From NCBI RefSeq assembly GCF_000384335.2, contig NZ_KQ031382.1, positions 3,607,545-3,671,544 of the forward strand: DNA of 64,000 bases, read 5' to 3'. This DNA is from Hyphomicrobium sp. 99. GTDB lineage: Bacteria; Pseudomonadota; Alphaproteobacteria; Rhizobiales; Hyphomicrobiaceae. Positions 9,312 to 17,374 of the stretch are shown piece by piece. A program made the position numbers and the translations under genes. Positions within the stretch are counted from its first letter, which is position 1, and each line of letters starts with the position of its first letter. A model generated the notes under the pieces. That model worked only from the letters and a program-made list of their open reading frames with translations, made no database searches and had not been told where the DNA came from.

Positions 9312-10199
9312 ATGGCCGCATTGCGCAAAATTGCAGGGCGTACGGTAGGCGACGGCTATCCTACGTACGTAATTGCCGAGATCGGAATCAACCACAACGG
9401 CAACGTGGACATCGCAAAGCGGCTGATTGCGGTTGCCAAGGCAGTGGGGTGCGATGCGGTTAAATTCCAAAAGCGCAATCCGGAAAAGTGCGTCCCTGCC
9501 GATCAACGAGATCGGATGCGCGAGACGCCCTGGGGCTATATTAGTTACATGGACTATCGGAATAAAATCGAGTTTGGAGAGGCCGAATTTCAACAGATCG
9601 ATCAATATTGCAGAGAGCACGATATCGCATGGTTTGTTTCGTGCTGGGACGCGGACTCGGTTGAATTCATAAGATCCTTCGAGGTGCCCTGCATCAAGAT
9701 ACCTTCCGCGTGCCTAACAGATAGAGAACTTCTTGAAAGTTGCCGGAGCACGGGAGTTCCGCTCATGCTGTCAACCGGTATGTCCACGCTGGACCAAATT
9801 GATGCTGCGGTATCCATTCTTGGAACGGAGCGCTTGCTCCTCGCTCACTGCACGAGCGCCTATCCTTGTGCAGACAAAGAACTCAATCTGCGGATGATCC
9901 CGAAGCTTCGCGAATTGTATTCCTGCCCTGTCGGTTATTCCGGCCACGAAGTGGGAGTAGCTACTTCGGTAGCGGCAGTCGCGCTAGGTGCGAGTTTTAT
10001 CGAACGCCACATTACGCTCGACCGAGCCATGTGGGGAAGCGATCAAGCCGCTTCGGTTGAACCGGTTGGCATGAGCCGATTAATCAAAGACCTCAGAGCA
10101 ATTGAACTTGCACTCGGAGATGGCATCAAGAGAGTTTACGAAAGCGAGCGAAGAGCGGCGGAGCGATTACGCATCAAAGATACTCTGAGCACGAATTGA
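9312..10199 (+). CDS. N-acetylneuraminate synthase family protein, short form without SAF domain
   Basis: A 295-residue NeuB-type TIM barrel that condenses PEP with a sugar aldehyde to form a nonulosonate-like acid. It shows EIGINHNG, DAVKFQKRNPEKC, GYSGHEVG (catalytic His region) and the C-terminal IERHITLDRAMWGSDQAASVEP. ATG 9312 is preferred over 9270 because AGGAGA lies just upstream. The usual C-terminal antifreeze/SAF domain (about 50-60 residues) that caps NeuB dimers is absent; the protein ends after a helix following SVEP. This, together with GSDQ in place of the usual GPDH, marks a distinct subfamily. The substrate is not readable but is probably not plain ManNAc. Confidence 0.85.
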   Translation: MAALRKIAGRTVGDGYPTYVIAEIGINHNGNVDIAKRLIAVAKAVGCDAVKFQKRNPEKCVPADQRDRMRETPWGYISYMDYRNKIEFGEAEFQQIDQYCREHDIAWFVSCWDADSVEFIRSFEVPCIKIPSACLTDRELLESCRSTGVPLMLSTGMSTLDQIDAAVSILGTERLLLAHCTSAYPCADKELNLRMIPKLRELYSCPVGYSGHEVGVATSVAAVALGASFIERHITLDRAMWGSDQAASVEPVGMSRLIKDLRAIELALGDGIKRVYESERRAAERLRIKDTLSTN

Positions 10200-10252
10200 T
10201 CCGTCCATTGAAGTAGTCCGACACGAAGCATATTTGCTGGAGGAGGAAGCAG

Positions 10253-10660
10253 ATGGTGCCGAAGACTTACGTGCGAGAGTGCCAACCTCCTTCGCAGAAA
10301 GGTTTTCGTGACGGCTACATAATTTTTGCGCTGCCGCTTCCCGCGTACGCATCGATGAGTACGGAGCTTCAGACCTACCTCGACCGCTTCCGAAGGGCCT
10401 CTAGTACGTCAGTCGGAAACTCAATCGACGCGGACACACTCGCGAAACGGATGCGAGCGCATCTGAAGAGTATCGGAATCACCGGCTTCACGATTCATGG
10501 GCTCCGCCCCCTACGCGGAACTGAACTCGCCGAGGCCGGATGTTCGGAACACGAGATCGTGGCGCAGCTCGGTCATGTCACGCCCCTTCGCGGCAAGAAC
10601 GGGCAAGGACCAGCATTCTTTCTGCGCCCAGAATCCCAACACGAATCACCATCACAAACG
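10253..10660 (+). pseudogene. second tyrosine recombinase fragment (C-terminal catalytic part)
   Basis: The frame encodes FTIHGLRPLRGTELAEAG followed by CSEHEIVAQLGHVT, which matches the H-x-L-R ... L-G-H catalytic segment of XerD-like integrases. The N-terminal domain is missing, and the final Tyr region is replaced by unrelated residues after GHVTP. The frame then runs on in register into the downstream nucleotidyltransferase, which would give a spurious 288-residue fusion. It differs from the remnant at 1522-2270 (SLRHTLADRL versus HGLRPLRGTEL), so it came from another recombinase. Confidence 0.75.
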
Positions 10661-10702
10661 GCACTGCTATGGATTTGGCCGAAATCAGATTTGGGGGGTC
10701 TC

Positions 10703-11119
10703 ATGACATTTCCAGCCGAACGTGTCGTTCCCATCATTCGATTTCTTGAGGATTCCGGGATCCCGGTCTGGCTCGACGGGGGATGGGACATCGACGCTTT
10801 GCTTCAAACGCAAACCCGCGATCACTTGGATCTCGACCTCATCATCCCAGATCCTAATTTGGAGGCGGCCGAACTCGCTCTAGGGACGCTAGGATTTGTT
10901 CGCGACGAACGTGCGACATGGTTGCCGCTCCGGCTTGTCCTGCGAACTCCCGAGGGTCTAGAAATCGATATCCATCCGGTTGTGTTTAATTCGCCGTTCG
11001 ATGCCGACCGTATGCGCGCCAACGGCGTTTCAGCCGACATTCAGGATATCCGAGCGTTGCAAAATCGGTTCGAACTTGCCGTCCCTGAGTCCTATTTCGA
11101 CAACCCCGTGGCAGGCTAG
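10703..11119 (+). CDS. aminoglycoside/lincosamide nucleotidyltransferase-like protein
   Basis: A 138-residue protein of the ANT(2'')/Lnu-type nucleotidyltransferase superfamily. VWLDGGWDIDALL (Asp29, Asp31), QTRDHLDLDL (His41, Asp43, Asp45) and LEIDIHPV (third acidic site) fit the metal-binding core. It starts at ATG 10703 with GGGGGG about six bases upstream. The same frame is open back to 10253 through an integrase remnant, which I treat as accidental. Relatives adenylate aminoglycosides or lincosamides, but many family members have no known substrate. It lies 15 nt before the next gene. Resistance is therefore a possibility, not a conclusion. Confidence 0.7.
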   Translation: MTFPAERVVPIIRFLEDSGIPVWLDGGWDIDALLQTQTRDHLDLDLIIPDPNLEAAELALGTLGFVRDERATWLPLRLVLRTPEGLEIDIHPVVFNSPFDADRMRANGVSADIQDIRALQNRFELAVPESYFDNPVAG

Positions 11120-11134
11120 ACGAAGGATGCTCAC

Positions 11135-11773
11135 GTGACCACGGCGGCCAACATCAGCGGATACCTCGACGTCGGCGGCTACGTTGTCGTGGGCTTCTTC
11201 ACGCCGAACTACAGGCCGTTGGCTGACGACTTCGCGGCCAGTCTCTCCCGCCATGCGATTCCGCACATGCTCTATGCCTGGGAATCGGGAACGTGGCACG
11301 CGACGACGCTCGCCAAGCCGCTGGTGACGCAACGGGCCATGGAAGACTTTCCCGATCGCACCATCGTTCTGATGGACGTTGATATCGACGTGCATGGTCC
11401 GATTACTCCCGCCCTGGAATTCGCCGGCGATATCTCGCTCTGGATCGGTGTCGGTGTTCACGCCAAGAACGAGCCCGGATGGCGCATCCGCGCGATATCA
11501 TCATCGCGCCTTGTCATATGGCGGCAAACTGAAAAGGCCAAACGACTGCTTAGAACATGGTGCCAGCTGACGGCGCAGCAGATCCCGGATCACATATTGG
11601 ACGACGAGCAGACACTGACTTTGGCGATCGAGCACAACGACGGATTGACCGTGACCACAACGCCCCGGCGCTACGCCGCACGCAATCCCTGGGAAGTCTC
11701 GGACGACGCAATCATCGTCCATAAGACCATATCGCGAGAGATGCCCAGCCGGCAGTTTTTGCCTAGGGCTTAA
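11135..11773 (+). CDS. putative nucleotide-sugar transferase-like protein (GT-A, DxD)
   Basis: A 212-residue soluble protein starting at GTG 11135, with GAAGGA upstream. The segment TIVLMDVDIDV (residues 76-86) resembles the DxD metal/nucleotide-sugar site of GT-A glycosyltransferases. A later ILDDEQTLTLAIE and a terminal VHKTISREMPSRQF fit the architecture of nucleotide-diphospho-sugar transferases. It closely follows the nucleotidyltransferase gene and may share its transcript. The family assignment rests mainly on the DxD context, so function remains tentative. Confidence 0.5.
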   Translation: MTTAANISGYLDVGGYVVVGFFTPNYRPLADDFAASLSRHAIPHMLYAWESGTWHATTLAKPLVTQRAMEDFPDRTIVLMDVDIDVHGPITPALEFAGDISLWIGVGVHAKNEPGWRIRAISSSRLVIWRQTEKAKRLLRTWCQLTAQQIPDHILDDEQTLTLAIEHNDGLTVTTTPRRYAARNPWEVSDDAIIVHKTISREMPSRQFLPRA

Positions 11774-12043
11774 CGATCGGTTGCCACGCCTGCTTCTGTG
11801 AAAGCCCCTAGTTCGCGCTGACGGCAAAATGCGGCAGATGTATAATCACGGCCGGTTGCTGCTCGTCATAGAGCGCGGCTCCAACTCTGAGCGACGCCGC
11901 CCAAGCCAATCCGATTAACTAGGCACCACGTTATGCGGTTGGCTACTTGTGCTCGGCGTCGCCATCTTGCATCAGGACGTGCTCGACGATCTGCTTTGGC
12001 GATATGATTCCCGCTGCCGACGCCAGCGCTAGGAACACGACGA

Positions 12044-12829
12044 TTGCCGGGGCCGCCCCCTCATCACGATGCCAAGCTCAACTCCTCCCCCGCAGTGCAA
12101 TCACTGAATGCAAATGATACGCGCGCCGATAAGCTCACGGTCCTGTCGCTCGATCGCACAGCGTCATCAACAATTACAGTGACGATTCACGGGGCCGATG
12201 AGGCGATCAGCCCGCCTGCAAATCAGCTGAACGTCAAGGGCCCGGCGGGCAATGATGTGATCACCGTGGGGCCGACAAACTTGGTCGTCGACGCACAAGC
12301 GGGTGACGACATTATCAAAGTAAAAGTAAAAGCAGGATCTTTCCTTCAGGCACATTACTTCGACGGTGGTTCCGGCAGCGACACGTTAGATCTGTCGTCT
12401 CTCGCCACTTCCGTATCGGTTGATCTAGGTCTTGGGATCGCGACGGGAAGTCAATTAGGGCTAGCTGCACTGTCGTCAATCGAGAACGTTGTAGGCGGCG
12501 CGTCGGCCGACACACTTTTCGGAAACGCGGTAGCTAACCGGATAGACGGCGGCGCTGGAAATGACACTCTTACCGGCGGAGCGGGAAATGATACCTTCAT
12601 TTTCAATCCCGGTTTTGGCAAAGACACGGTGACAGATTTTTCCATCGGTACGCTCAGCGATCATGACACGCTAGATCTCAGCAGTCTTGCATTCACATCG
12701 GTTGCTGATGTCCTCGCTCACACTGACAGCGGTGCCAATGCCGTTATCCATTCAGGTAGCGATACGATAACTCTGACAGGGGTTAGCAAGGCACAGCTTC
12801 AAACTTACACGTTCGATATTCTCGTCTGA
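12044..12829 (+). CDS. small RTX-like calcium-binding repeat protein
   Basis: A frame of 261 residues with GGSGSDTLD (108-116), GGAGNDTLT (169-177) and GGAGNDTFI (178-186), the glycine/aspartate nonapeptide repeats that bind Ca2+ in type I-secreted proteins. The C-terminus after the repeats is acidic/hydroxylated and lacks Cys, as expected for an uncleaved type I secretion signal. The start is uncertain: TTG 12044 has no clear ribosome binding site, and the N-terminus has neither a signal peptide nor a catalytic domain. The gene may be a 3' remnant of a larger RTX protein. No HlyB/HlyD/TolC genes are nearby. Confidence 0.65.
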   Translation: MPGPPPHHDAKLNSSPAVQSLNANDTRADKLTVLSLDRTASSTITVTIHGADEAISPPANQLNVKGPAGNDVITVGPTNLVVDAQAGDDIIKVKVKAGSFLQAHYFDGGSGSDTLDLSSLATSVSVDLGLGIATGSQLGLAALSSIENVVGGASADTLFGNAVANRIDGGAGNDTLTGGAGNDTFIFNPGFGKDTVTDFSIGTLSDHDTLDLSSLAFTSVADVLAHTDSGANAVIHSGSDTITLTGVSKAQLQTYTFDILV

Positions 12830-13151
12830 TCGGCTACCTTTGGGTTCAATATGGACCGACGCGATAAACGGGTTCGTCACAAGGCGATGGAGTACTGTCG
12901 AAGTGGCAACGAAATTGCCGGCCGTCCTATTTGCCCCCCGCCGCGGATATGGTGGACGTTCAACGCTGAAGAGAGGTGAAATTAATCACACAAGCGAGTG
13001 AATCGAGGGTGGCGTCCGTGAGAAAACGTATTCTCGAGTTTCAGAATCTTCCTGTGGCCAAGACATCGAGAGTAGCTGATTTAGTTGCCGTCAGAGCATC
13101 ATTTCGTGTGGGAACAGACTCAGAAAAAGCCCTAAAATGAGCCGCCGGAAG

Positions 13152-13172
13152 CAGTCAACAAATCAGTCAACA
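13152..13172 (+). repeat. paired CAGTCAACA motifs near attR
   Basis: Two copies of CAGTCAACA at 13152-13160 and 13164-13172, spaced 12 nt start to start, about 60 nt inside attR. A third copy is near attL at 1455. The symmetry around both ends suggests recombinase or excisionase binding sites; this is inference. Confidence 0.35.
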
Positions 13173-13232
13173 TCGGCAACCCGTCATCCGAAATTCTCTT
13201 ATTTTCCTAGGGCTTTGAAATTGCTTTGGTAG

Positions 13233-13263
13233 CCTCCGGCAGCACCAGCCTAAATGCTCAAAA
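13233..13263 (+). repeat. attR: right 31-bp direct repeat
   Basis: Identical to 1386-1416. Only the 3' 15 nt of tRNA-Thr are present here. Upstream sequence does not fold into a tRNA, so this is the duplicated attachment core rather than a second tRNA. Confidence 0.9.
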
Positions 13264-13506
13264 GCCTCTGCGCTATTCACCTGTTAAATTCAGCGCGACC
13301 GACATTGCGTAAGGCCGAGACACCCGTTCCTGCCGACAGAAAAACTTTCCCGTAGGACAACTCATCCTTAACGATCCCCCCGCTAAGGAGCAGTTTGCAA
13401 GGCATTGATCGACGATCAACGGCATGATGCCTCCGCCTGCCCCGGCCAATCCGGATTACGCAGTCGAGCGCGCCAAAGGCGCTGTTCCCTTTCGTCAGAA
13501 CGTTAC

Positions 13507-15579
13507 ATGTCGGTCGTTGCGTGCATTCTCACAGCCCATGATCTGCGGCTGGTTTTCCTCGCCGCTCTCGTTTGCGTCGGCGGCTCTTGGGTGGCAATGG
13601 GCCTATTGAAGCGAGCCCGGGAGAATTTCGGGTTCCAGCAAAAAGGCTGGCTGTTCCTAGGTGCAGTCGCCGCTGGATCATCAGTCTGGTGCACACACTT
13701 CATCGCCATACTCGCATATCAAGTCCCTGCTCCTTTCACCTTCGATCCCATCCTAACGTTCGCTTCCCTTCTACTCGCTATCTCAGGGATTGCCGTTGGC
13801 TTCATCGTAGCCGGCCGTAAGTTCAGATACTCCGCGATTGTCGGCGGTGGTCTGTCCGGCGTGGCAATCTCCGCGATGCATTACATCGGGATGTTGGCCT
13901 ACCACGTGGACGGAATCGTCGAATGGAGCATCCCCTACGTCGTCGCATCTGTCCTTCTTGCAATCGTTCTGATGGCCGCATCGGTTGAAGCGTTCGGCCG
14001 CATGGGATTGCCCTGCAGGCGGCCCATTGGCCTTGGCTTATTTGTCCTGGCCGTCGTGTCCCTTCACTTCACAGGCATGGCAGCGATGACCGTCGTGCCG
14101 ATGGTCACGGGCGCGTCCTTGGTCGGCCAGGAAACGATCGAAGGCATGGCCGTGGCAGTCGCCGGCGTCGCGATGATCGTGGCCGCGACGGGTATAGCGA
14201 GTTATCTGCTCGATGCCCGGTCGCATCAGGAAATGATCGATCAACTTCGCATGTTGGCCTTGACCGACGCGCTCACTGGCCTCCCCAACCGAACGCGGCT
14301 TGGCGACCATCTCGGCTATGAGCTGTCCCTCGCCAAAGATACGCAAGGCAAATTCGCGGTCATCGGCATCGATCTCGACCGCTTCAAGAACGTCAACGAT
14401 CTTTACGGCCACGAGGCTGGCGATCGAGTGCTGAAGATTATCGGCCAGCGCCTGAAAAACTTACTGAAGGACAGCGAATTCGTAGCACGAGTGGGCGGCG
14501 ATGAGTTCTTTGCCGCGAAGCGGTTCGGCTCCCTCGACGACGTCCATGATTTCGTGCTTCGCATCAATAACTGCCTTGCTCAACCGGTCCACACGGATGA
14601 GTTTAACATTGCACTCGGTGGCAGTATCGGTGTCGCGCTGTTTCCTCAGGATGGAGATACGGTCGAGCGCCTTATGGCGAACGCCGACCTCGCTATGTAC
14701 CGCGCCAAAGCCGACATCATCCGCTCGGTTTGCTACTACGAGCCGGATATGGACGAAGTGGTGCGGGAACGCCAACTTCTCTCCCTGGATCTCAAGCGCG
14801 CCATAGAGAACGAGGAACTCGAGCTTCACTATCAGGTGCAGACATCTGTGCCGACAGGCGACATCTGCGGCTACGAAGTGCTCCTGCGCTGGAAACATCC
14901 GACCAGGGGACACGTCCCGCCAGCTGTCTTTATCCCGATCGCTGAAGAAACGGGATCCATTCTGGCGATCGGAGAATGGGTTCTCAAAACGGCTTGCCAT
15001 GAAGCCGCCAGCTGGGACGCCGAGCACAAGATCGCGGTCAATCTGTCTGCCGCGCAGTTTACCCACACTGACCTTCCAGCTCTCGTGCATCAAACTCTTT
15101 TCGAATCCGGATTGGCGGCCAGCCGGCTGGAACTCGAACTGACAGAATCCACGATCATCGCAGACAAGGCCCGTACGCTGCACATGCTGAGGCAGATCAA
15201 GGCGCTCGGCGTCACTGTGGCCATCGATGATTTCGGCATAGGATACTCCTCGCTCGATACGCTGCGCTGCTTCCCATTCGATCGCATCAAGCTTGACCGC
15301 TCCTTCATCAGTGAAGTCATCGACAACCCGCAAGCAAAGGCCATTGTGCGCGCCGTGCTTGCGCTCGGACGTTCGCTCGAGATCTCGGTGCTAGCGGAAG
15401 GGGTTGAAACGCAGGATCAACTGCTTCTCCTGTGCAACGAAGGTTGTGATGAAGTTCAAGGGTATCTGATCGGCCGGCCACGACGCGACCCGCAGACCAA
15501 CATCGAAACTTCGCAACTTGGGCCGCCGCAAATCGCGACCAAGACTTACGAGTCAAAAGAACTAACGACAACGGCGTAA
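13507..15579 (+). CDS. MHYT-GGDEF-EAL cyclic-di-GMP enzyme
   Basis: A 690-residue membrane protein. The first about 230 residues are a seven-helix MHYT sensor with CTHFIAIL, MHYIGML and LHFTGMAAM motifs, proposed in this family to bind a metal and sense a diatomic gas. The GGDEF domain has the intact site ARVGGDEF. The upstream position of the inhibitory RxxD is KDSE, so product inhibition through an I-site is unlikely. The EAL domain reads EVLLRW and keeps ELTES, DDFGIGYSSL, KLDRSF and EGVET, so it may hydrolyse c-di-GMP. ATG 13507 is chosen over TTG 13405 because it begins the first membrane helix. It lies just outside attR. Confidence 0.93.
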   Translation: MSVVACILTAHDLRLVFLAALVCVGGSWVAMGLLKRARENFGFQQKGWLFLGAVAAGSSVWCTHFIAILAYQVPAPFTFDPILTFASLLLAISGIAVGFIVAGRKFRYSAIVGGGLSGVAISAMHYIGMLAYHVDGIVEWSIPYVVASVLLAIVLMAASVEAFGRMGLPCRRPIGLGLFVLAVVSLHFTGMAAMTVVPMVTGASLVGQETIEGMAVAVAGVAMIVAATGIASYLLDARSHQEMIDQLRMLALTDALTGLPNRTRLGDHLGYELSLAKDTQGKFAVIGIDLDRFKNVNDLYGHEAGDRVLKIIGQRLKNLLKDSEFVARVGGDEFFAAKRFGSLDDVHDFVLRINNCLAQPVHTDEFNIALGGSIGVALFPQDGDTVERLMANADLAMYRAKADIIRSVCYYEPDMDEVVRERQLLSLDLKRAIENEELELHYQVQTSVPTGDICGYEVLLRWKHPTRGHVPPAVFIPIAEETGSILAIGEWVLKTACHEAASWDAEHKIAVNLSAAQFTHTDLPALVHQTLFESGLAASRLELELTESTIIADKARTLHMLRQIKALGVTVAIDDFGIGYSSLDTLRCFPFDRIKLDRSFISEVIDNPQAKAIVRAVLALGRSLEISVLAEGVETQDQLLLLCNEGCDEVQGYLIGRPRRDPQTNIETSQLGPPQIATKTYESKELTTTA

Positions 15580-15718
15580 TTCATTCTGCGTCTCGATGAC
15601 GGCGCACGGTTAGGCTTGCCGACTAGCGGCGATATCACGAGCAACTCATCCGTAAAGATACTTTCAGTCTAACGACATTCGATATAGATTTGCCCCGCGT
15701 CGGGGGAGCGAATCGTGG

Positions 15719-16339
15719 ATGCGAGAATTCAATCAGGCTGTAAGCTTGGGACGAGACTGCCAGCCTGCCGCTCAGAGCAGGCGCCATTTCGGAAAGCAGA
15801 ACTGCCCGTCATGCGTGTTTGATCATCAGGTAACGCCTCATCCTGCGCTTATCGCCTACCTCGAAAATGATTGCCGCGGCTTCTTCGAGCGCGATGACTT
15901 GGAAATAGCTCCGCAAGGCTGGGTGCAAAACAAGCGCTACAAGACTCAGCACATGCACGAATTCCCAAATGGCATAGAACAGGACTACGAGCGTGCACGA
16001 TCGCGTCATGACCACATCTGCGAAAACCTTCGGAAGATAATATATGGGCGTGTGCCGACTCTCTTCGTGTGTCGCTCCAAAACACCGGAGCTTGCCGACA
16101 CTGTCTCTGCGATCATCCGGTCCAAGAACCCGAGGCTACGCTTTCATGTTTTGGTTGTCGTCGACAGGCCGGATCTCCCGCCGACCAAGCCATTTCCCGA
16201 CGATTGGCGCGGCAACGATGACTACTATTCCAGCGCATTTTCCGAATTTCGCATTATTCCCCGCAGGCTCACGGTTGGCGAAGTAGTTGGCCAGCAGGCC
16301 ACGCGCTTCCTTGGCCACCTAAGGACCGGGAAGTTTTAA
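15719..16339 (+). CDS. DUF1796-type papain-like cysteine peptidase homologue
   Basis: A 206-residue soluble protein. VSLGRDCQPAAQSRR (Cys14) and CVFDHQVTP (33-41) match the N-terminal signature of DUF1796, a family predicted to have a papain-like fold. KTQHMHEF (His78/His80) supplies a candidate catalytic His. The C-terminal part has FVCRSKTPE and LVVVDRPD, typical of the core strands. DUF1796 genes often accompany surface-glycan genes, but here it follows the c-di-GMP enzyme. The substrate is unknown and peptidase activity has not been shown for the family as far as I recall. Confidence 0.6.
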   Translation: MREFNQAVSLGRDCQPAAQSRRHFGKQNCPSCVFDHQVTPHPALIAYLENDCRGFFERDDLEIAPQGWVQNKRYKTQHMHEFPNGIEQDYERARSRHDHICENLRKIIYGRVPTLFVCRSKTPELADTVSAIIRSKNPRLRFHVLVVVDRPDLPPTKPFPDDWRGNDDYYSSAFSEFRIIPRRLTVGEVVGQQATRFLGHLRTGKF

Positions 16340-16505
16340 GCACGACGCGATCGTCCTTCGGTTTCCCGCGCTGAAAGCGGACTGCGCATCTCGTTCGCAG
16401 GCGATGCTTGATCTTACGCAAAAGTAAGAACTTTGCCGCCATGCTCCAGTCACAAACGCCACTCAATTGGACTTGCTGCACGCAGCTCGTCATTCGGATG
16501 CTCAC

Positions 16506-17267
16506 ATGAAAATTCAAACGGTCATTTGCGCGCTTGTCGGTTCCGTCGTTCTCGGAATCTCGACAGCAGAAGCAGCGCCGGGATACGCCACGGCGAATGT
16601 CAACTTACGAGCAGGTCCGGATATCGACTATCCCAGTGTCGGCATTATTCCCGACAGCGATCCCGTGGACGTCAGAGGATGTCTGCGAGATGAATCCTGG
16701 TGTGACGTCATCTGGGCTGGAAATCGCGGCTGGGTGTACAGCGAATACCTTGCACTCGATTACCGCGGCGAACCGAGACCGCTTCCGGATTACGGCGTGG
16801 CCGCATTTGGAATTCCAATCATTGCGTTCAGCGCCGCAGAGTATTGGAACCACTATTATGTAGGACGCCCTTGGTACGGAGATCGTGCACGTTGGTTCGC
16901 CTACACGCCGAGGCCACGTCCCGGATGGCACGCACCGCCTCCAGGGCCTCGCCAACCAGGCTGGTGGCGCGGAGGCGGCTATCGACCACCGCAGGGGATG
17001 CAACCGCCTCCGGACCGTGGATGGCGTCCGCATCCAGGTCCGGGAAACATCCCAGGCGGTCCACCACGTGGCCCGGATGATAGACGGAGGGGCCTGGACG
17101 ACAGAATGAAGGGCCCAGGCAACGGACCGGGAGGCCCAGGCGAAAGGCCGAGAGGCCCCGAAGACAGGCCGAGAGGCCACGAAGACAGACCGAGAGGCCA
17201 ACAAGACAGACCGAGAGGTCAAGACGACAGGCCGAGAGGTCCGGACGATAGGCCTAGAGGCCCGTGA
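16506..17267 (+). CDS. exported SH3-domain protein with repetitive charged C-terminus
   Basis: A 253-residue protein. A signal peptide ends at AEA (about residue 23). An SH3b-like domain follows, with NVNLRAGPDIDYPSVGIIP and a Cys pair (GCLRDESWCDV) ending in GWVYSEYL. A middle hydrophobic/aromatic segment (AEYWNHYYVGRPWYGDR) leads into a Pro/Gly/Arg-rich tail and then six heptads of the DRPRGxE type. ATG 16506 is chosen because it starts the signal peptide. SH3b domains often bind peptidoglycan or metals, so a periplasmic or wall-associated role is likely. A strong terminator follows directly. Confidence 0.8.
   Translation: MKIQTVICALVGSVVLGISTAEAAPGYATANVNLRAGPDIDYPSVGIIPDSDPVDVRGCLRDESWCDVIWAGNRGWVYSEYLALDYRGEPRPLPDYGVAAFGIPIIAFSAAEYWNHYYVGRPWYGDRARWFAYTPRPRPGWHAPPPGPRQPGWWRGGGYRPPQGMQPPPDRGWRPHPGPGNIPGGPPRGPDDRRRGLDDRMKGPGNGPGGPGERPRGPEDRPRGHEDRPRGQQDRPRGQDDRPRGPDDRPRGP
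17139..17264 (+). repeat. six 21-bp tandem coding repeats
   Basis: Six in-frame 21-nt units at the 3' end of the SH3 gene encode heptads of the form xDRPRGx. The units differ by a few bases. The length is exactly 7 codons, so gain or loss of units would keep the frame. Confidence 0.85.
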
Positions 17268-17281
17268 AGTAAGTTTTACTG

Positions 17282-17313
17282 AAAACCCCGGTTCAAATGA
17301 GCCGGGGTTTTTT
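17282..17313 (+). terminator. intrinsic terminator after the SH3 gene
   Basis: CCCCGG (17286-17291) pairs with CCGGGG (17302-17307) around a short loop; A-run before and six Ts after, 15 nt past the stop codon. The A/T symmetry would let it work in both directions. Confidence 0.9.
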
Positions 17314-17374
17314 GCACATTGCGTTGTACGTTGAATGGTTCAGGCCGCATGACCTGATCAACATCGCAAGGTGA

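Larger units (their letters stand above)
12830..13506. other. non-coding right end of the island and attR
   Basis: No supported gene. The stretch holds the two CAGTCAACA motifs at 13152-13172 and the attR repeat at 13233-13263. Beyond it is the original host DNA downstream of the tRNA. A frame that opens at TTG 13405 is simply an upstream extension of the MHYT gene. Confidence 0.6.

Noticed and set aside
10253..11119. A single 288-residue functional fusion protein
   Set aside because: The N-terminal part is an incomplete integrase, and a good ribosome binding site precedes ATG 10703; kept as remnant plus gene, with the fusion noted as a question.
13221..13263. Second tRNA-Thr copy at attR
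   Set aside because: Only the last 15 nt of the tRNA are present; the preceding sequence has no D-arm or anticodon arm.
17139..17264. CRISPR-like short repeats
   Set aside because: The 21-bp units are contiguous with no spacers and encode a regular heptad in frame.
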